Below are positions 47,076-58,878 of a DNA stretch of 64,000 nucleotides, one piece after another (position 1 is the first letter of the stretch; each line of letters opens with the position of its first letter). The notes under the pieces are model-generated. The model ran no database searches. It saw only the letters and a list, made by a program, of their open reading frames with translations, and was not told where the DNA came from. A program made the position numbers and the translations under genes. Origin of the DNA: Carettochelys insculpta (lineage: Eukaryota; Chordata; Testudines; Carettochelyidae); the NCBI RefSeq assembly GCF_033958435.1, contig NC_134137.1:227519501-227583500 (forward strand), given 5' to 3'.

Positions 47076-48131
47076 TTATGTGCAGCTTGTCCCCGAGAGG
47101 ACCGCTGTTGAGAGACGGGTATCCTCTTGGAATACTCTGTGAAGGGCATAATGTTTGGCGAAGGTGTCATAGGATGACCAGGTCGCCGCTCTGCAAATGT
47201 CTTTTAGCACAACGCCCTTGAAAAACGCTGTTGATGCCGCCACCGCCCTAGTGGAATAAGCCCTGGGCGTGGCCAGTAAAGGAGTCTTTTTGAGTTCGTA
47301 GCACATTTTTATACAGGATACGATGTGCTTCGAGATTCTCTGCGAAGAGAGACCTTCTCCTTTCGATTTGGGAGCGAGAGAGACTAGGAGTCTATCCGTT
47401 TTCCGGAAGGACTTGGTCCTGTCTATATAGAAGGCTAGCGCCCTCCTCACGTCCAGGAGGTGTAGGCGCGCCTCTTTGTTAGAGTTATGAGGCTTTGGAT
47501 AAAACGAGGGTAAAACAATAGGTTCGTTAATATGAAACTCAGAAGAAACTTTAGGAACAAAGGCTGGATGCAGCCGTATGGTTACCGCCTCCTTGGAAAA
47601 AACAGTGCAGGGTGGCGTTGCCATAACTGCCGCAAGCTCGCTCACCCTGCGAGCTGACGTGATTGCGAGAAGGAAGGTCGTCTTTATCGTAAGGAGGCGG
47701 AGGGAAACCATGGCCAAAGGCTCGAACGGTGGTCCCGTTAGCGCATTAAGCACCAGGTCCAAGTTCCACGAAGGTGGAAGCGGTTTCCGAGGGGGGTATA
47801 GGTTTACCAACCCTTTGAGGAACCTGGTAACCATGGGATGGACGAACACCGTGTGCCCTTCCTCTTCGTGTCTGAACGCCGAAATGGCGGCAAGGTGGAC
47901 CTGTCACGAGGATAGTGAGAGTACTCCTCTCTTGAGGTCCAGTAAATACTCTAATATTACAGGTATAGGCACCGAAAGGGGGGCTAGCTGTTTGGTAGAA
48001 CACCATGCCGTGAAGCGAGTCCATTTCTGCTTGTAGGTCTTCCTGGTGGAAGTCCTCCTGCTACTTTCTAGGACTTGTTGCACTTCCTCCGTACATGCGC
48101 TCTCTAGGGAGCTGAGCCATGGATTAACCAT
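47076..48131 (-). pseudogene. DIRS tyrosine recombinase (YR) gene, one in-frame stop
   Basis: From the ATG at 48,131 the frame reads MVNPWLSSLESAC and then RKTYKQKWTRF, the N-terminal core-binding part. It is cut by a TGA at 47,906-47,904 and continues in the same frame for 257 residues to 47,076. In that part, TSARRVSELA supplies the first catalytic arginine (R68), YSTRAVAAS the box II arginine (R201), and FAKHYALH the likely nucleophile tyrosine (Y234). The box II position normally His (HxxR) is Tyr here (Y198). The enzyme would integrate circular cDNA without target duplication. The frame lies downstream of RT/RNase H. The stop and the Tyr make activity unlikely. Confidence 0.85.
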
Positions 48132-48262
48132 GCTTGTAGTCGCAGGCCTTGGGGGTGCGGATGCACTATGGACCCCTAGGCTTGCGTGAGCAGATCCGGC
48201 GCCACTGGAAGGGGCATCGGTGGACAGTCCGACATGCGCAGGAGTAGGGGGAACCATTGCTG

Positions 48263-50308
48263 TCAATCCCACGTTGGGACTATCAGGATCATTCGGGCTC
48301 CTTCCCTCCTGGCTTTCTGCAAGACTTTGTGGATCAGCACTGTGGGAGGAAAAGCGTAAAGCAGGGGGCCCCTCCACGAGATCGCGAATGCGTCCCCCAG
48401 GGACCCCCGTCCCAGTCCTGCCCTGGAGCAGAATCGTGGGCACTTCTTGTTGTGTTGAGTGGCAAACAGGTCTATCTGGGGAAAGCCCCATGCGTGAAAA
48501 ATCGGTCGTAGCAGATCGGGACGGATCTGCCACTCGTGCGTGAGTGCGAAACGCCTGCTCAGCTGGTCTGCCTTCACATTGTGAGCGCCTGGTAAGTACG
48601 AGGCTTTCAAGGTTATATTGTTGGCGATGCACCAGTTCCACAACCGGACTGCTTCCGCACATAAGGCACGGGACCGAACTCCTCCTTGCCGATTTATATA
48701 AAACATGGTGGAGGTATTGTCTGTACTGATCCCGACTACTTTGCCTTGTATATGGTCTCGAAAGTGTCTGCAGACGTTGAACACTGCTCTGAGCTCCAGT
48801 ATATTTATGTGCAGTGACTGTTCCGTGGAGGACCACAGCCCTTGCGTCACCTCTTCGCCCATGTGTGCTCCCCACCCTATGAGGGAGGCATCTGTAGTAA
48901 GAAAAACCGATATTTGTGGTTGGTGGAAGGGTACCCCTGTTAGCAAGTTCTTGGGGTTTACCCACCATTGCAGGGATTTGCGCACCTCTGTTGTGGGCGA
49001 CACCACCCTGTGAACGGTGTGTGCTCCCGGTTTGTATACGCTTGCCAGCCAGTGCTGCATGCTGCGCATGTGTAACCTGGCGTTCTTTACTATGAACGTC
49101 GCTGCTGCCATGTGGCCCAGCAGCTGTAAGCACATCAGAACCGGCACCGTAGGGCTGAAGGTGATGACTTGCACGAGTGAGCCGATGGCCCGAAAGTGAG
49201 TCTCTGGTAGATACACTCTCGCTGTAATAGAATTTATGCGTGCCCCTATGAACTCTATGTCCTGTGTGGGGTCTATCTTTGATTTTGCCAGATTGATAAC
49301 CAGGCCGAGCGAAGAGAACGTGCCTGCTGTGACGCGTATCATGCGTAGTACCTCCTCCTTCGAGGCCCCTTTGAGCAGGCAGTCGTCCAGATACGGGAAT
49401 ATAAATACCGCCTGTCTGTGCAGGTAGGCTGACACCACTGCCAAGGTCTTGGTGAAGACTCTGGGGGCCAAGGAGAGGCCAAACGGTAGGAGCTTGTATT
49501 GAAAATGTTCTTTGCCTACCATGAACCGTAGGAATCGCCGGTGAGCCGGATGGATAGTTATGTGAAAATACGCGTCTTGTAAATCGAGGGCTGCAAACCA
49601 ATCTCCATCGTCCAGTGCTGTAAGGATGGAGGCGATTGTGATCATCCGAAAGCGTTGCTTGCGCAGGTACCTGTTGAGGCCTCGAAGATCTAAGATGGGC
49701 CTCCAGCCTCCTGTCTTTTTCTGCGTGAGGAAGTACCTCGAGTAGAACCCTCTCCCTTGCAGTTGCTCCAGCACTCTTTCCACTGCCCCTATGAGCATGA
49801 GATGGTCTACCTCCTGCTTGAGCCTCTCTACATAGGAGGCCTCCTGGAGGTGGGGCCTGGGTGGAGGTCGTGGCGGTGGGAGCTACTGGAAGGGGATGGC
49901 GTACCCCGTGGCTATGATCTCCAACACCCATTTGTCTGTGGTGATCCTTTGCCACTGGTCGTAGAATGGTCGGAGGCGATGGTGGAATAACCGCTTCGGA
50001 TGACCTTGTGCGATGGTAGTGATGGCGCAGCCCTGGATCTGTGTGTCAAACTTGTGGCCTTTGGCCCTGTCCCGAGGACGCACGGCTCTGTTGGGAACAT
50101 CGCCTGGGAGTTCTGTACTGCTGGTGCTGTTGATGTCGCCCTTGCTCGTAACCCCTGTGGTACTGGGGACGCTGTTGCTGGTAGTGGTACCGTCTTTGTT
50201 GAGGGTAGTACTTCTTCTTTCTGTATGGAGGGGTGTAAATCCCCAGGGTCCTAAGTGTGGCTCTTGAGTCTTTACTGGAATGAAGGACTGCGTCAGTTGA
50301 TTCAGCAA
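48263..50308 (-). pseudogene. DIRS reverse transcriptase/RNase H gene, two in-frame stops
   Basis: The main open part starts after a TAG at 49,885-49,883 and runs to 48,263. An upstream part in the same frame (to about 50,308, true start unknown) carries ITTDKWVLEIIATGYAI, a typical DIRS RT N-terminus. Numbering from the ATG at 49,798: GGWRPILDLRGLN 30-42, motif A LDLQDAYFHI 71-80, LLPFGLSLAPRVFTK 103-117, catalytic YLDD 136-139. RNase H residues are D303 (TTDAS), E335 (LELRA), D360 (STDN) and D411 (KADQLSR). A C-terminal DLFATQHN block typical of DIRS follows. The TGA at 48,265-48,263 seems premature, because homologous-looking QQWFPLLLR follows in frame. It overlaps the end of gag in another frame. 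Confidence 0.85.
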
Positions 50309-52271
50309 ACAGCTTCTGCGAGTCGAAGGGAAGATCGACTATCTTTGCCTGCAGATCCCTCGGTATACCCGAAGTCTGGAGCCAGGACTCCCTTCGCATC
50401 ACCACTGCCGTAGCTGTGGAGCATGCTGTTGTGTCCGCAACATCCAGGGCGATCTGAACTCCCGTCCTCGAGGCCGCGTAGCCTTCTTGCACGATGGCCT
50501 TGAGCACCGGTTTCTTGTCCTCTGGAAGCGAGTCCATGAGGGAGGTTAACCTAGTGTAGTTGTTGAAATTATGGTCCGCTAGATGCGCTGCGTAATTTGC
50601 CATTCGCAACAGTAGAGTGGAGGAGGAGTAGACCTTTCTGCCGAACAGCTCTAGCTTCTTGGCATCTTTGTCTGTTCCCCCATCTTGAATTGAGATGTCT
50701 TTGATCTTTGTTGTGACGACTCCACCACCAAGGAATTTGGTTGTGGGTGGCTGAACAGGAACTCCATGCCCTTCGCCGGCATGAAGTATTTCTTATCCGC
50801 TCTCTTGTGGACAGGCGGAATAGTCGCGGGGGTCTGCCATATCATAGTGGCGGACTCCAAGATTGCTTCATCAAGCGGTATTGCTATTTTGTAGGAGGCC
50901 GGAGGTGTCAGATTTTTGAGGAGCTTATGGTGTTTCTCTTGCACCTCTGCTGTCTGGATGCCTTGCATGAAGGCCACCCTCTTAAACAGCTCTTGAAACT
51001 GTTTGAGATCGTCCAGAGGATGGACGTCCCCCGGGGCCATAGCCTCGTCCGGGGAGGAGAGCGAGGAACCACTAGGATACGCCTCTCTGGACCCTTCCGG
51101 ATCCTGTTGGTGATGGTATATCCGCTCGCTGGAAGCTTGCAAGGTAAACTCTCAGGGTTCCATAACCAGTTCCCCCTGAGATACTTGAGTCTCTGTCCCC
51201 GTTCGCGATTGCCCTCGGGGATACGGGACCGTCTGTGGGGATCTTTCCCTGGTAGACTGCCAGTGGTGTCTATGCCCCGCATGATAGGGGCGACCATGGC
51301 AGCATGGGCACTGTTCTTGGGAAGGTGACCTGGACCACTCCCTTGGTGCATACCCTCTGCGTCTGGGGGAGCGAGATCGTCGAGAGATCTGGGACACTGG
51401 AGAGAGCGATTTGTGATAGTACTCCAGTGGCTCAAACCCCAGGAAGGGTGAAGGTGGTCCCAGCCAGGGCGAGGCTGGTTGTAAAAATGGAGACGGGGGC
51501 TCCCGGTAGGCTAGGGGGGACCCCTGCCTTCTAGTTGGAGTCTGCAGCATGAGCGGAGGGCTGAGAGAAAGCAACTCTGCAGCCCTGTCTGGAGAGGGGC
51601 TGCAGTGCCTTGTTTTGTGTGCAGCCTTCCCCCTCCCTTGAGGGAGTAGCTCCGCACCCTGACATGCAGGGGATCTTGGCCCCGTCCGCGCCGCGGTCGG
51701 CACGCTTATGGGTGGTGCCGCACAGGCGGTGTCCTCCGGTGCCTGCAGGCTGCGTGCTCTGCACCGCTGGTTCCCCGGGGGTCGGTGCCGCCGGTACCTG
51801 CGCTTGTTTAGCCGCCGCCCTGCCTGCAGTGCGGGGCGGCTGTTTGATTATCAGAGGCTGAGCCGCCTCCACGTGGCTCTCCCTGCCACCGCCGATCAGC
51901 TGTTGCTGCGGCTGGGGGCTGTGCGCTCCTCCCGTTCCGCTCGCTGTTGCTGCTGGCAGGGATCGGGCTGGGAAGACTTTCCTCCGTTTTTGCGCTGATG
52001 GGGTGAGGGAGGCAGCTTTCCTTTTATGGGCCCCGGAGGGTCCCTCCTGCTGTGGCCACTCCGGCACGTCTGGCTGGAGGGCCTTGTCGAAGAGCAGCAT
52101 TTTAAGCCGCATCTCCCTGTCCTTCCTTGCTCTGGCTGTTAATTTTGCACAAAAGGAGAATTTCTGCGTGACATGGGACTCCCCAAGGCACCTTATGCAG
52201 TGACTGTGCCCGTCAGATGCTGGCATTGCCTCTCGGCAAGACTCACATTTCTTGAATCCTGAAGAGGACAT
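50046..52271 (-). pseudogene. DIRS gag-like gene, frameshifted
   Basis: The N-terminal part starts at 52,271. MSSSGFKKCESC and HSHCIRCLGESH place C9, C12, C25 and C28 as a zinc-finger-like cluster. A basic, Ser/Pro/Arg-rich middle follows. The frame changes once between about 51,700 and 51,600, meets a TGA at 51,154-51,152, and changes back near 50,710-50,725. The last part is conserved DIRS gag: MANYAAHLADHNFNNY, DSLPEDKKP, and a His/Gln/Tyr/Arg-rich tail ending at 50,046. The protein is expected to form the particle that packages the RNA. With three breaks this copy cannot make the full product. Confidence 0.8.
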
Positions 52272-52574
52272 TGTTGGTGAGTCTTTTAGTTGTTAATGGG
52301 GTACTTAGCACCTTCTCTGTGCTGTTTTCCCCCTTTCCGATAGCCTGCCGCGGCAGGAGGGCTAATGGCCCTAGGCTCCTGGCCTCCGGTGCTCCGCTTG
52401 TTACTGGAACTGGACTGAATGCCGTCCCACTTGTTGTTTCTTGTTTTTTTTTTTTTGAAAATAACAACTAGCTAACTTAACAATAGACTAAGAACTTGAA
52501 AACTTTAAAGAAAAACAATTAAAACCATTGAATACGCTAACTTGGCCGTAGCCTAGTCGGATTCCGTCTGCAGC

Positions 52575-52755
52575 CAATGGCGGTTAAGAGGAACTGGCGG
52601 GGACCGGATCGCGCACGTGGCCAGGAGCACGCAAGGGAGCGGCGCGCACCGGCGCATGCGCGGTCTGGCAGAAACTGCTTGGAAGATCCGATCTGCGGCG
52701 CCAGGCGAGCCCGACACCTAATGTGGAGCACCCACGGGGACACTCGAAGAAGAAA
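52575..52755. repeat. DIRS right inverted terminal repeat
   Basis: Inverse of 46,698-46,880. On the minus strand it is the 5' end of the element, and so the place for the promoter. GC- and CpG-rich. Confidence 0.85.
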
Positions 52756-53845
52756 TTAGTGTTCCTAAGCCTGGTTATTGGTAACACCAGTCAGATAGTG
52801 GGCATTAAGATTTTTAGGGCTACCCCTTGAAAAACATGTGATGCATGCAATATAAGAATCTGAAATAAACACACACAATACCTGTTTTTGGAGAAATTAT
52901 TGTTTTTACATAGATTATGGACCATCATAAATATCAACATTTCATTTTAGACAAAATAGGGTGGAAAATTATGGGTGTAAAGCAAGGTCATGTGAAATAA
53001 AATAATGATAGACTAGACACTAATAAAATTCAAATGTGGACACCCATCCCTCAAATATCACTGAAATAAATCATGTAATCACACAAATAAATAAGTAGGT
53101 TAAACCCTCATGTATTACTTTTCATTCCCACTGTTTTCGTACTCCTGTTGAGTCAGCTAGCTGCTTATATAACAAAATATGGAAGGTTTTGTTGAAAATC
53201 ATATGAAATACTGTTGATGGGAACAGATTCTTAATCAGTTCTAAGCTCTTGAGCACCCTGACAGTTTAGGAGGTGGCATGAGTCACTTTTAACAGCTATT
53301 TTATCTGCTTTTGAACTCAGCCAACTTATTGTGCCTTGTGCATCAAGTTTGTTTCATGTTTCTGAAATCAGCCAGATCATTCCTGAGTTCAGAGAAACCT
53401 CTACGAATCAGTCATTTTCAAGAACACACTCTTGGACCATGGTAACTGTGGCAGCTCCATTAGCACTGCCAATGGTGGCAGCTGTAATTCCCCTTGTACA
53501 AAAAGTTTCTCTGTTGATTTTGTGGGTCTTTCACACACCACAAAATGTTCTTCTTTCATCGAAACATATTAGAAAATCTGACAGTAAAACTACCAATACG
53601 AGCAAGGAACATCACGGCAGGTATAGAACATGAAATTTAAATGTTCTTGAAAGCTGACTAGCTTTCAAGTACGCCATATTACTTTCTCCTCAACTTTCTA
53701 TTTTTAATCTGTTCAGAAAATTAATGCTGATGTGGCTTTTGAAAGAAAACTTTCTAACGGGAAAATGCTAGCTTTCCTTAAATGGGCTGGGGAAAGGATC
53801 CTTCTTAAGAACCCTTCATTTTCTGGTTACTACCTTGTCCTTTAC
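52756..53845. other. No recognised gene
   Basis: AT-rich sequence. The open frame 53,331-53,633 has no recognisable domain. Confidence 0.35.
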
Positions 53846-54348
53846 CATGTGGTCTTCAGTATTCCAACTTGGGGGGTGGGGCAGCTAAGGTCACAGACAG
53901 AGCCAAATGGGAGAGGCCAGCTCATTCAACCACTACAACCAAACATAACAATGATTAGCTGCTTGAGAGGTAGGCTGAAGAATGCTTGCAGAAGTGGGGG
54001 AAGGGAGGTGATACCTTCCAGTTTTCCCCCACCTGGTCTGTGCCCACAGGCAAGAAGGGGACACATCCCCACCAGAACTCCAAGGGTCTATACATGTGAG
54101 AACTCTGAGTGTAGTGGGATGCTGCAGCACCTCCAGTCTGAGTCCAGGATCCCAGCTGCCTGCCTCCCCTCCTGCTGGGTCTCAGCTACCTGCCCCATGC
54201 CTGACCCAAGATGTGATCCAAGTCTCAGCACTCTTACCTCTGTTGCTGTCCCCCTCCTAGAGGTCTGGCACCTCTCCTGGCTCCAGATCTTGGGAAGAGG
54301 ATGTGGACATGGTGAGGACATACAAGACCAAAAGTTTGGGAACCACTG
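53846..54348. mobile_element. hAT-like MITE, 503 bp
   Basis: The right end 'aaaagtttgggaaccactg' is a well-known hAT-type terminus. The left end 'catgtggtcttcagtattcc' is its decayed inverse. The flanks share ctttac (53,840-53,845 and 54,349-54,354). The 288-codon frame across it (53,732-54,598) is a chance frame. Confidence 0.6.
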
Positions 54349-54499
54349 CTTTACAGTCTGGCTAACTGGTGTTTGGCACCTCTACTGTAAACTGTGTTGC
54401 AGAGCCACTGCAGGGCTCTGTGTTTGCTTCTCTTCTTTAAACACCAGCTCCTCCTACTTGGAATTTTCCAGCCTGGCAGAGTTCTGTCCCCAAGATCAA

Positions 54500-57400
54500 T
54501 CATCATCATCATTAACCACAGGCTCAGTGCCTGTTGTTGTCCAATGCCTCCCTCCCTATTTCCTTCCATTTTTCCCTGTCCAGTGCAGAGTGGCTTAGTT
54601 GCTCTAGACTAGCTCTGCACCAGTCTACTCAGTCTCTGTGGGATCTGCCTCTCCTATTCGAACCATCCGCTATGCCAAATACCAGGGTGTTGATTTTTCG
54701 TGTATTGTTTGTTCTGCAGATATGCCCGAATAGCTGTAATTTGCATTGTATAACCTCTGCAGTAGGTTCTCTTTTGACTGTATCTTCCTATATAATTCCT
54801 TGTTGGTCCTTCTGCATCCCTCCTATTCTCAGGATCTCTCTATAACAACTCCTCTCAAATGCCAACATCCTTCTCTTCGAATCTTTCATTATCATCCGTG
54901 TCTGACATTTGCACAACATGCTGCTGAATACATGTTTTCAAGACACTCAGCTTCATTCCTAAGCTGATCGATGTGCTTTTCCAGATCTTATCCATTGTCT
55001 TCAAACTTGCTCTTGCTTTCGCTATTCTAATTGCTATTTCCTTCTGATGGTCTAGATCATATGTTATGTTGCTCCCCAGGTACGTGAACTTCTCATAGTT
55101 ACCTAATTCGATCCCTCCTATACTGATCTTCCTTCCTATTTCCTTATCTCCAAATACCATTGTTTTTGGTTTATCGATGTTCATAATCAGTTCATACTGC
55201 TTCCCCTCCTTGTTTAGCACCTACACTGTTCTCACTAGTTTCTTTTAATCTTCTTCAATGATAACTATACCATCCATGAAGCTCAAGTTGTTGATTCTCA
55301 TTCCATGCACAGATATCCCTTCTACCTATTCCTTGATCTTGTCTATCACTTTCTCTAAGTGCATGATAAAGATACTTGGTGGTATCATATCCCTACTCAT
55401 TCTAAACTAACTTCCCAACTCTATGCACATTCTTACTGTGCCTCTGCATTGCCATTGATATCTTTCAACAACCGTATCAATCTGATATCCACTCCATATG
55501 ATTCCAACACCACCCAAGTCACTTTCTGACCTGTATTGTCAAACGCCTTCTGAAAATTGATGAAGCAAGTGTAGATGTTCTTGTTCTTTCATCAAGCTTT
55601 CTCTGCTATCAGTCTTGGTGCCACCATCTGCTGTATGGTACTTCTGTCTTTCCTTAACCCCACTTGCTCGTCCACTAGATGTCCTTCTATCTGTGATCTG
55701 AGTCTCTCCATCAGTATCACCACCAGCACCTTGCCTAGATGACTTGGTAGGGCAATTGTTCTGTTGTTCTTGCACTCCAACACACTTCCTTTCTTGTGTA
55801 TTGTCACTAGTAGGGATCCTGTCCATTCCTTAGGTGCCTTACCTTTCCGTGCTATGTTACATAGTCGATGTATTTCCTGAATCATACTTTCTCCACCGTA
55901 TTTGATCATCTCTCCCATGGTCTTATCATTTCCAGGGCTCTTGTTTTTCTTCAGTCGTTTTACTCCTTTTTCCACTTCTTCCTTTGAAATATCAGTCTCA
56001 CTCTCACTGCTTGGTGAAGATATCTTTCAGTTCTTCAATCAGTTCCTCTGAGACACTCGGGTCCAACTGTGCTTTGCATGGATAGGTGCAATGTCTCGTC
56101 CATTGCTGCACAACCTTCTCCTTGTTCATGAGCACCTTGTTGTTCTCGTCTTTGATTGCCATCTGCTTCAGCTGGCACTTCCTATTAATATTCCTGATCA
56201 TCTTATACATCTCCATAATCTTACACTCACCACAATACATCTCTATATCTTCACACTGCTTCACTAACGATTTCACCTACCTTATCCTTTCTGGACACTT
56301 TCCTTATCCTGTTGCATTTCACTCTATTGCTGCTCCACCCACTCAGAAATATCCCTTCTGATCTTCAACTCTCTCTTCCCTTGGACCAGCTTCAGCGTCT
56401 CCTGTGTAATCCACTTCTTATTGATCTTCTCTTCTTCTGGAAAGGTCTGCTCAATTGCCTCTTCTATCGCCATGGCTATCCCTTCGAATCTCTTATCTTG
56501 ATCTGTCTCTATGCCTGAATTCCTAATCTTCTCTTTGAGTGCTGCTCTGTATGCATTCTGTATTTCTTCCTCACCTAGCCGTGCTATGTCTCTTCTTTTC
56601 TTAAACTGTGTCTTATTCTTTCTCTTGAGTTTTATCTTGATGTTTGCAATCACTAGACTGTGGTTCGAGTCTACATCCGAAGTTCTGCACTGCTGTACTG
56701 ATGTTACCCATCTTCTTATTATCGAGATCATACTGTCATGTTCTTGGGCTTCCCGTCATTTGAGCACCACATCCACTTCCTCCAGTCCTTTTGTCAGAAT
56801 CTCATGTTGCCGATCACCATCTCGTGCTCAGTAGCAAACTAGTAGTTTCTTGCCTTGTTCATTTCTTTCTCCATATCCAAACCTTCCCATGACTCTCTCC
56901 CAACCTTCGTTGGTCGTGTCTACACTAGCCCCAAACTTCAAAATGGCCACGCAAATGGCCATTTCGAAGTTTACTAATGAAGCACTGAAATGCATATTCA
57001 GCACTTCATTAGCATGCGGGCGGCCGCGGCACTTCGAAATTGACACGCCTCGCCGCCGCGCGGCTCGTCCCGACGGGGCTCCTTTTCGAAAGGACCCCGC
57101 CTACTTCGAAGTCCCCTTATTCCCATGAGCTGATGGGAATAAGGGGACTTCGAAGTAGGCGGGGCCTTTCGAAAAGGAGCCCCGTCGGGACGAGCCGCGC
57201 GGCGGCGAGGCGTGTCAATTTCGAAGTGCCGCGGCCGCCCGCATGCTAATGAAGTGCTGAATATGCATTTCCATGCTTCATTAGTAAACTTCGAAATGGC
57301 CATTTGCGTGGCCATTTCGAAGTTTGGGGCTAGTGTAGATGTAGCCGTTATCTGTTCGGACCTTCGCGTTCCAATTTCCTCCAGTGATCAACACGTCCCT

Positions 57401-57900
57401 CTTCAGTATCTCCTCCAGCATCTTTGTCAAGTCTTCATAGAATGGTTCAAGCGCTTCCTCCATACTGTCCGATGTGGGTGCATACACCTGAATGATGGAG
57501 ATATCGAATGGTTTTTCTTCAAATCTTGCTACCATCATTCTTGTTCTCACTGGTTCGTATCCATTTGGTAAGGAGGAATTTGACTCTTGCCTCATGCTTC
57601 GTTTCATTCCCTGACCAAATGACTTCACAACTGCACATTTCTCCTAATGCCGTCCAACGCATCTCTGCCAGTCCAAGCATATCACATCAGTATCTTTCGA
57701 ACTCTTTTTGAAGCAGCTCTAATTTTCCAGTCACTCACAGTGTTCAGATGCTCCATGTTCCAATTGACAGTATATGTGTTAGTTGTAATTTTCTTTGATA
57801 GCCCACTTATTGACCCAACCCCAATTACTCAGTTGGTGCTGCTGACCTTGTTTATCTGGTGATGTCCAGGTCAGTATTTTTCAATTAATTAGTCATACTG
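54500..57900 (-). pseudogene. Second decayed LINE ORF2, minus strand, split by a MITE
   Basis: On the minus strand the order is endonuclease, linker, RT. Endonuclease: FDISIIQVYAPTSDSMEE at about 57,505 and DVLITGGNWNAKVRTDN near 57,385. It continues after the MITE with RFGYGERNEQGKK at 56,870 and SVQQCRTSDVDSNHSLVI at 56,700. RT: KRLKKNKSPGNDKTMGEM at 55,960, NRTIALPSHLGKVLVVI at 55,780, and DEQVGLRKDRSTIQQM at 55,670. The catalytic box, normally FADD, reads FMDG near 55,275. Downstream of it GNYEKFTYLGSNITYD lies at 55,100. A (CAT)n tail at 54,503-54,515 may be the 3' end. The clade is uncertain (RTE-like is possible). Confidence 0.75.
56912..57346. mobile_element. Near-perfect 435-bp palindromic MITE inserted in the LINE
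   Basis: Centre at about 57,129. Ends 'ggtcgtgtctacactagccc' and the inverse 'gggctagtgtagatgtagcc'. GTT on both sides (56,909-56,911 and 57,347-57,349). Closely related to 43,408-43,843, including the CpG-rich inner arm. It divides the endonuclease frame between RTDN and NEGW, so it is younger than the LINE. Confidence 0.8.
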
Positions 57901-58657
57901 GCATCAGATTTCATTTGTATTGTTGTTTCATGATCAGCGCATCGACACTCATCTCACCATCTGTCCTCCTTCATCCAGGCTTGGGACTGGTATGGAACCC
58001 CTAGAAGCTTCATGGCAGAGTTCCCAGGAGTAAGCTCAGCAGCAAAGGCAGATGCTTCAGATGGGTCCTGCTCCCATCCAGCTGGAGCAGCTTCTCTCTG
58101 AGGGCCTAGGAGGGTGAGGTGTGTGTGCTTTTAGCAGGATGCACAGATGGCAGGGGCACTTAAACACACACAAGGATTTGCATATTTTGTAGCGCTGTCA
58201 AACTTCTCCTGGCTGGGCACCCCCAATGCCATGTGCTTATCAGCCACCTCTCCCAGCACCAGGCTGTTTGCCTTTGCAACCTCCCAAATGACTGTCAGTA
58301 CCAGTGTCCACTGTCAGTTATGCGCCAATCACAAACACTTAAGACAGGGAATTGGCCTCCATTTGCTTTTCAAGCTGTCAGTCTGGGTTCTCTTGCCAAT
58401 CTCCGCCAAGACGGGTATCAGCTGACGGAGACTTCATATTAGCCCATTTGCCCCAATTGAGACAGCTGTGTGCCTTGCCAATTACACACAATCACCAGCT
58501 TCCCTCAAACAGCCAATGAAGTGGACATGGGCTAATGGTGGAGACTTGTGACTTGGCAATCCGTTGTAAGTGCTTGGACTCTGAAGTGCACACACATAGA
58601 TAAGCGTGTTACTGTCTGTGCACAGGCTCATGTGTGCTGGTGGGGCTAGGTTGGGAG
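57900..58657. other. No recognised gene
   Basis: Possibly the 5' UTR of the minus-strand LINE near 57,900; the rest is unassigned. Confidence 0.3.
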
Positions 58658-58878
58658 CAGAGGTATTAAAAGTACGCAGAGAGTTACTTGAGTAAAAGTG
58701 CAGCTGCTTTCACTTCTGGATGATTGAGTACAATAAAGATGTGGTGTGTGGGTGTGTACTTTTACTCAAGTAGTTTTCCAGAGGGACACCAGTGACTTGT
58801 ACTTAAGTATGTACTCTGCCAAGAAAAACATCTGTATTTTTACATCAGTAACTTTTTGGGTATTTTTTCCTACTTCTG
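58658..58878. mobile_element. hAT-like MITE, 221 bp, rich in AGTAAAAGTAC
   Basis: Left end 'cagaggtattaaaagtac' and the inverse right end 'tattttttcctacttctg'. Imperfect 8-bp duplication gttgggag and attaggag (6 of 8). Inner 'ttacttgagtaaaagtg' is mirrored by 'cttttactcaagtag'. Confidence 0.6.

Larger units (their letters stand above)
46665..52755 (-). mobile_element. DIRS1-type tyrosine-recombinase retrotransposon, structurally complete, about 6.1 kb
   Basis: On the minus strand the order is 5' inverted terminal repeat, gag-like gene, RT/RNase H, tyrosine recombinase, internal complementary region, 3' terminal repeat. The outer ends are 'cttcttcgagtgtccccgtg' (minus strand start at 52,755) and 'aagaaagaaaggttactc' (plus strand start at 46,665). 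No target-site duplication is seen, as expected for recombinase-mediated integration. The element is more GC- and CpG-rich than its surroundings. The genes have a few stops and frameshifts, so this copy is probably inactive but not old. Confidence 0.9.

Noticed and set aside
47904..49955. 683-codon open frame on the minus strand
   Set aside because: Most of it overlaps the RT/RNase H frame, which has the true catalytic motifs. Only its last part (from about 48,131) is real coding sequence, the start of the recombinase.
53732..54598. 288-codon open frame on the plus strand
   Set aside because: It crosses the hAT-like MITE boundary and flanking DNA and shows no domain, so it is a chance frame.
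56828..57315. Arg/Ala-rich open frames
   Set aside because: Palindromic MITE translated in both directions; the same peptides appear on both strands.
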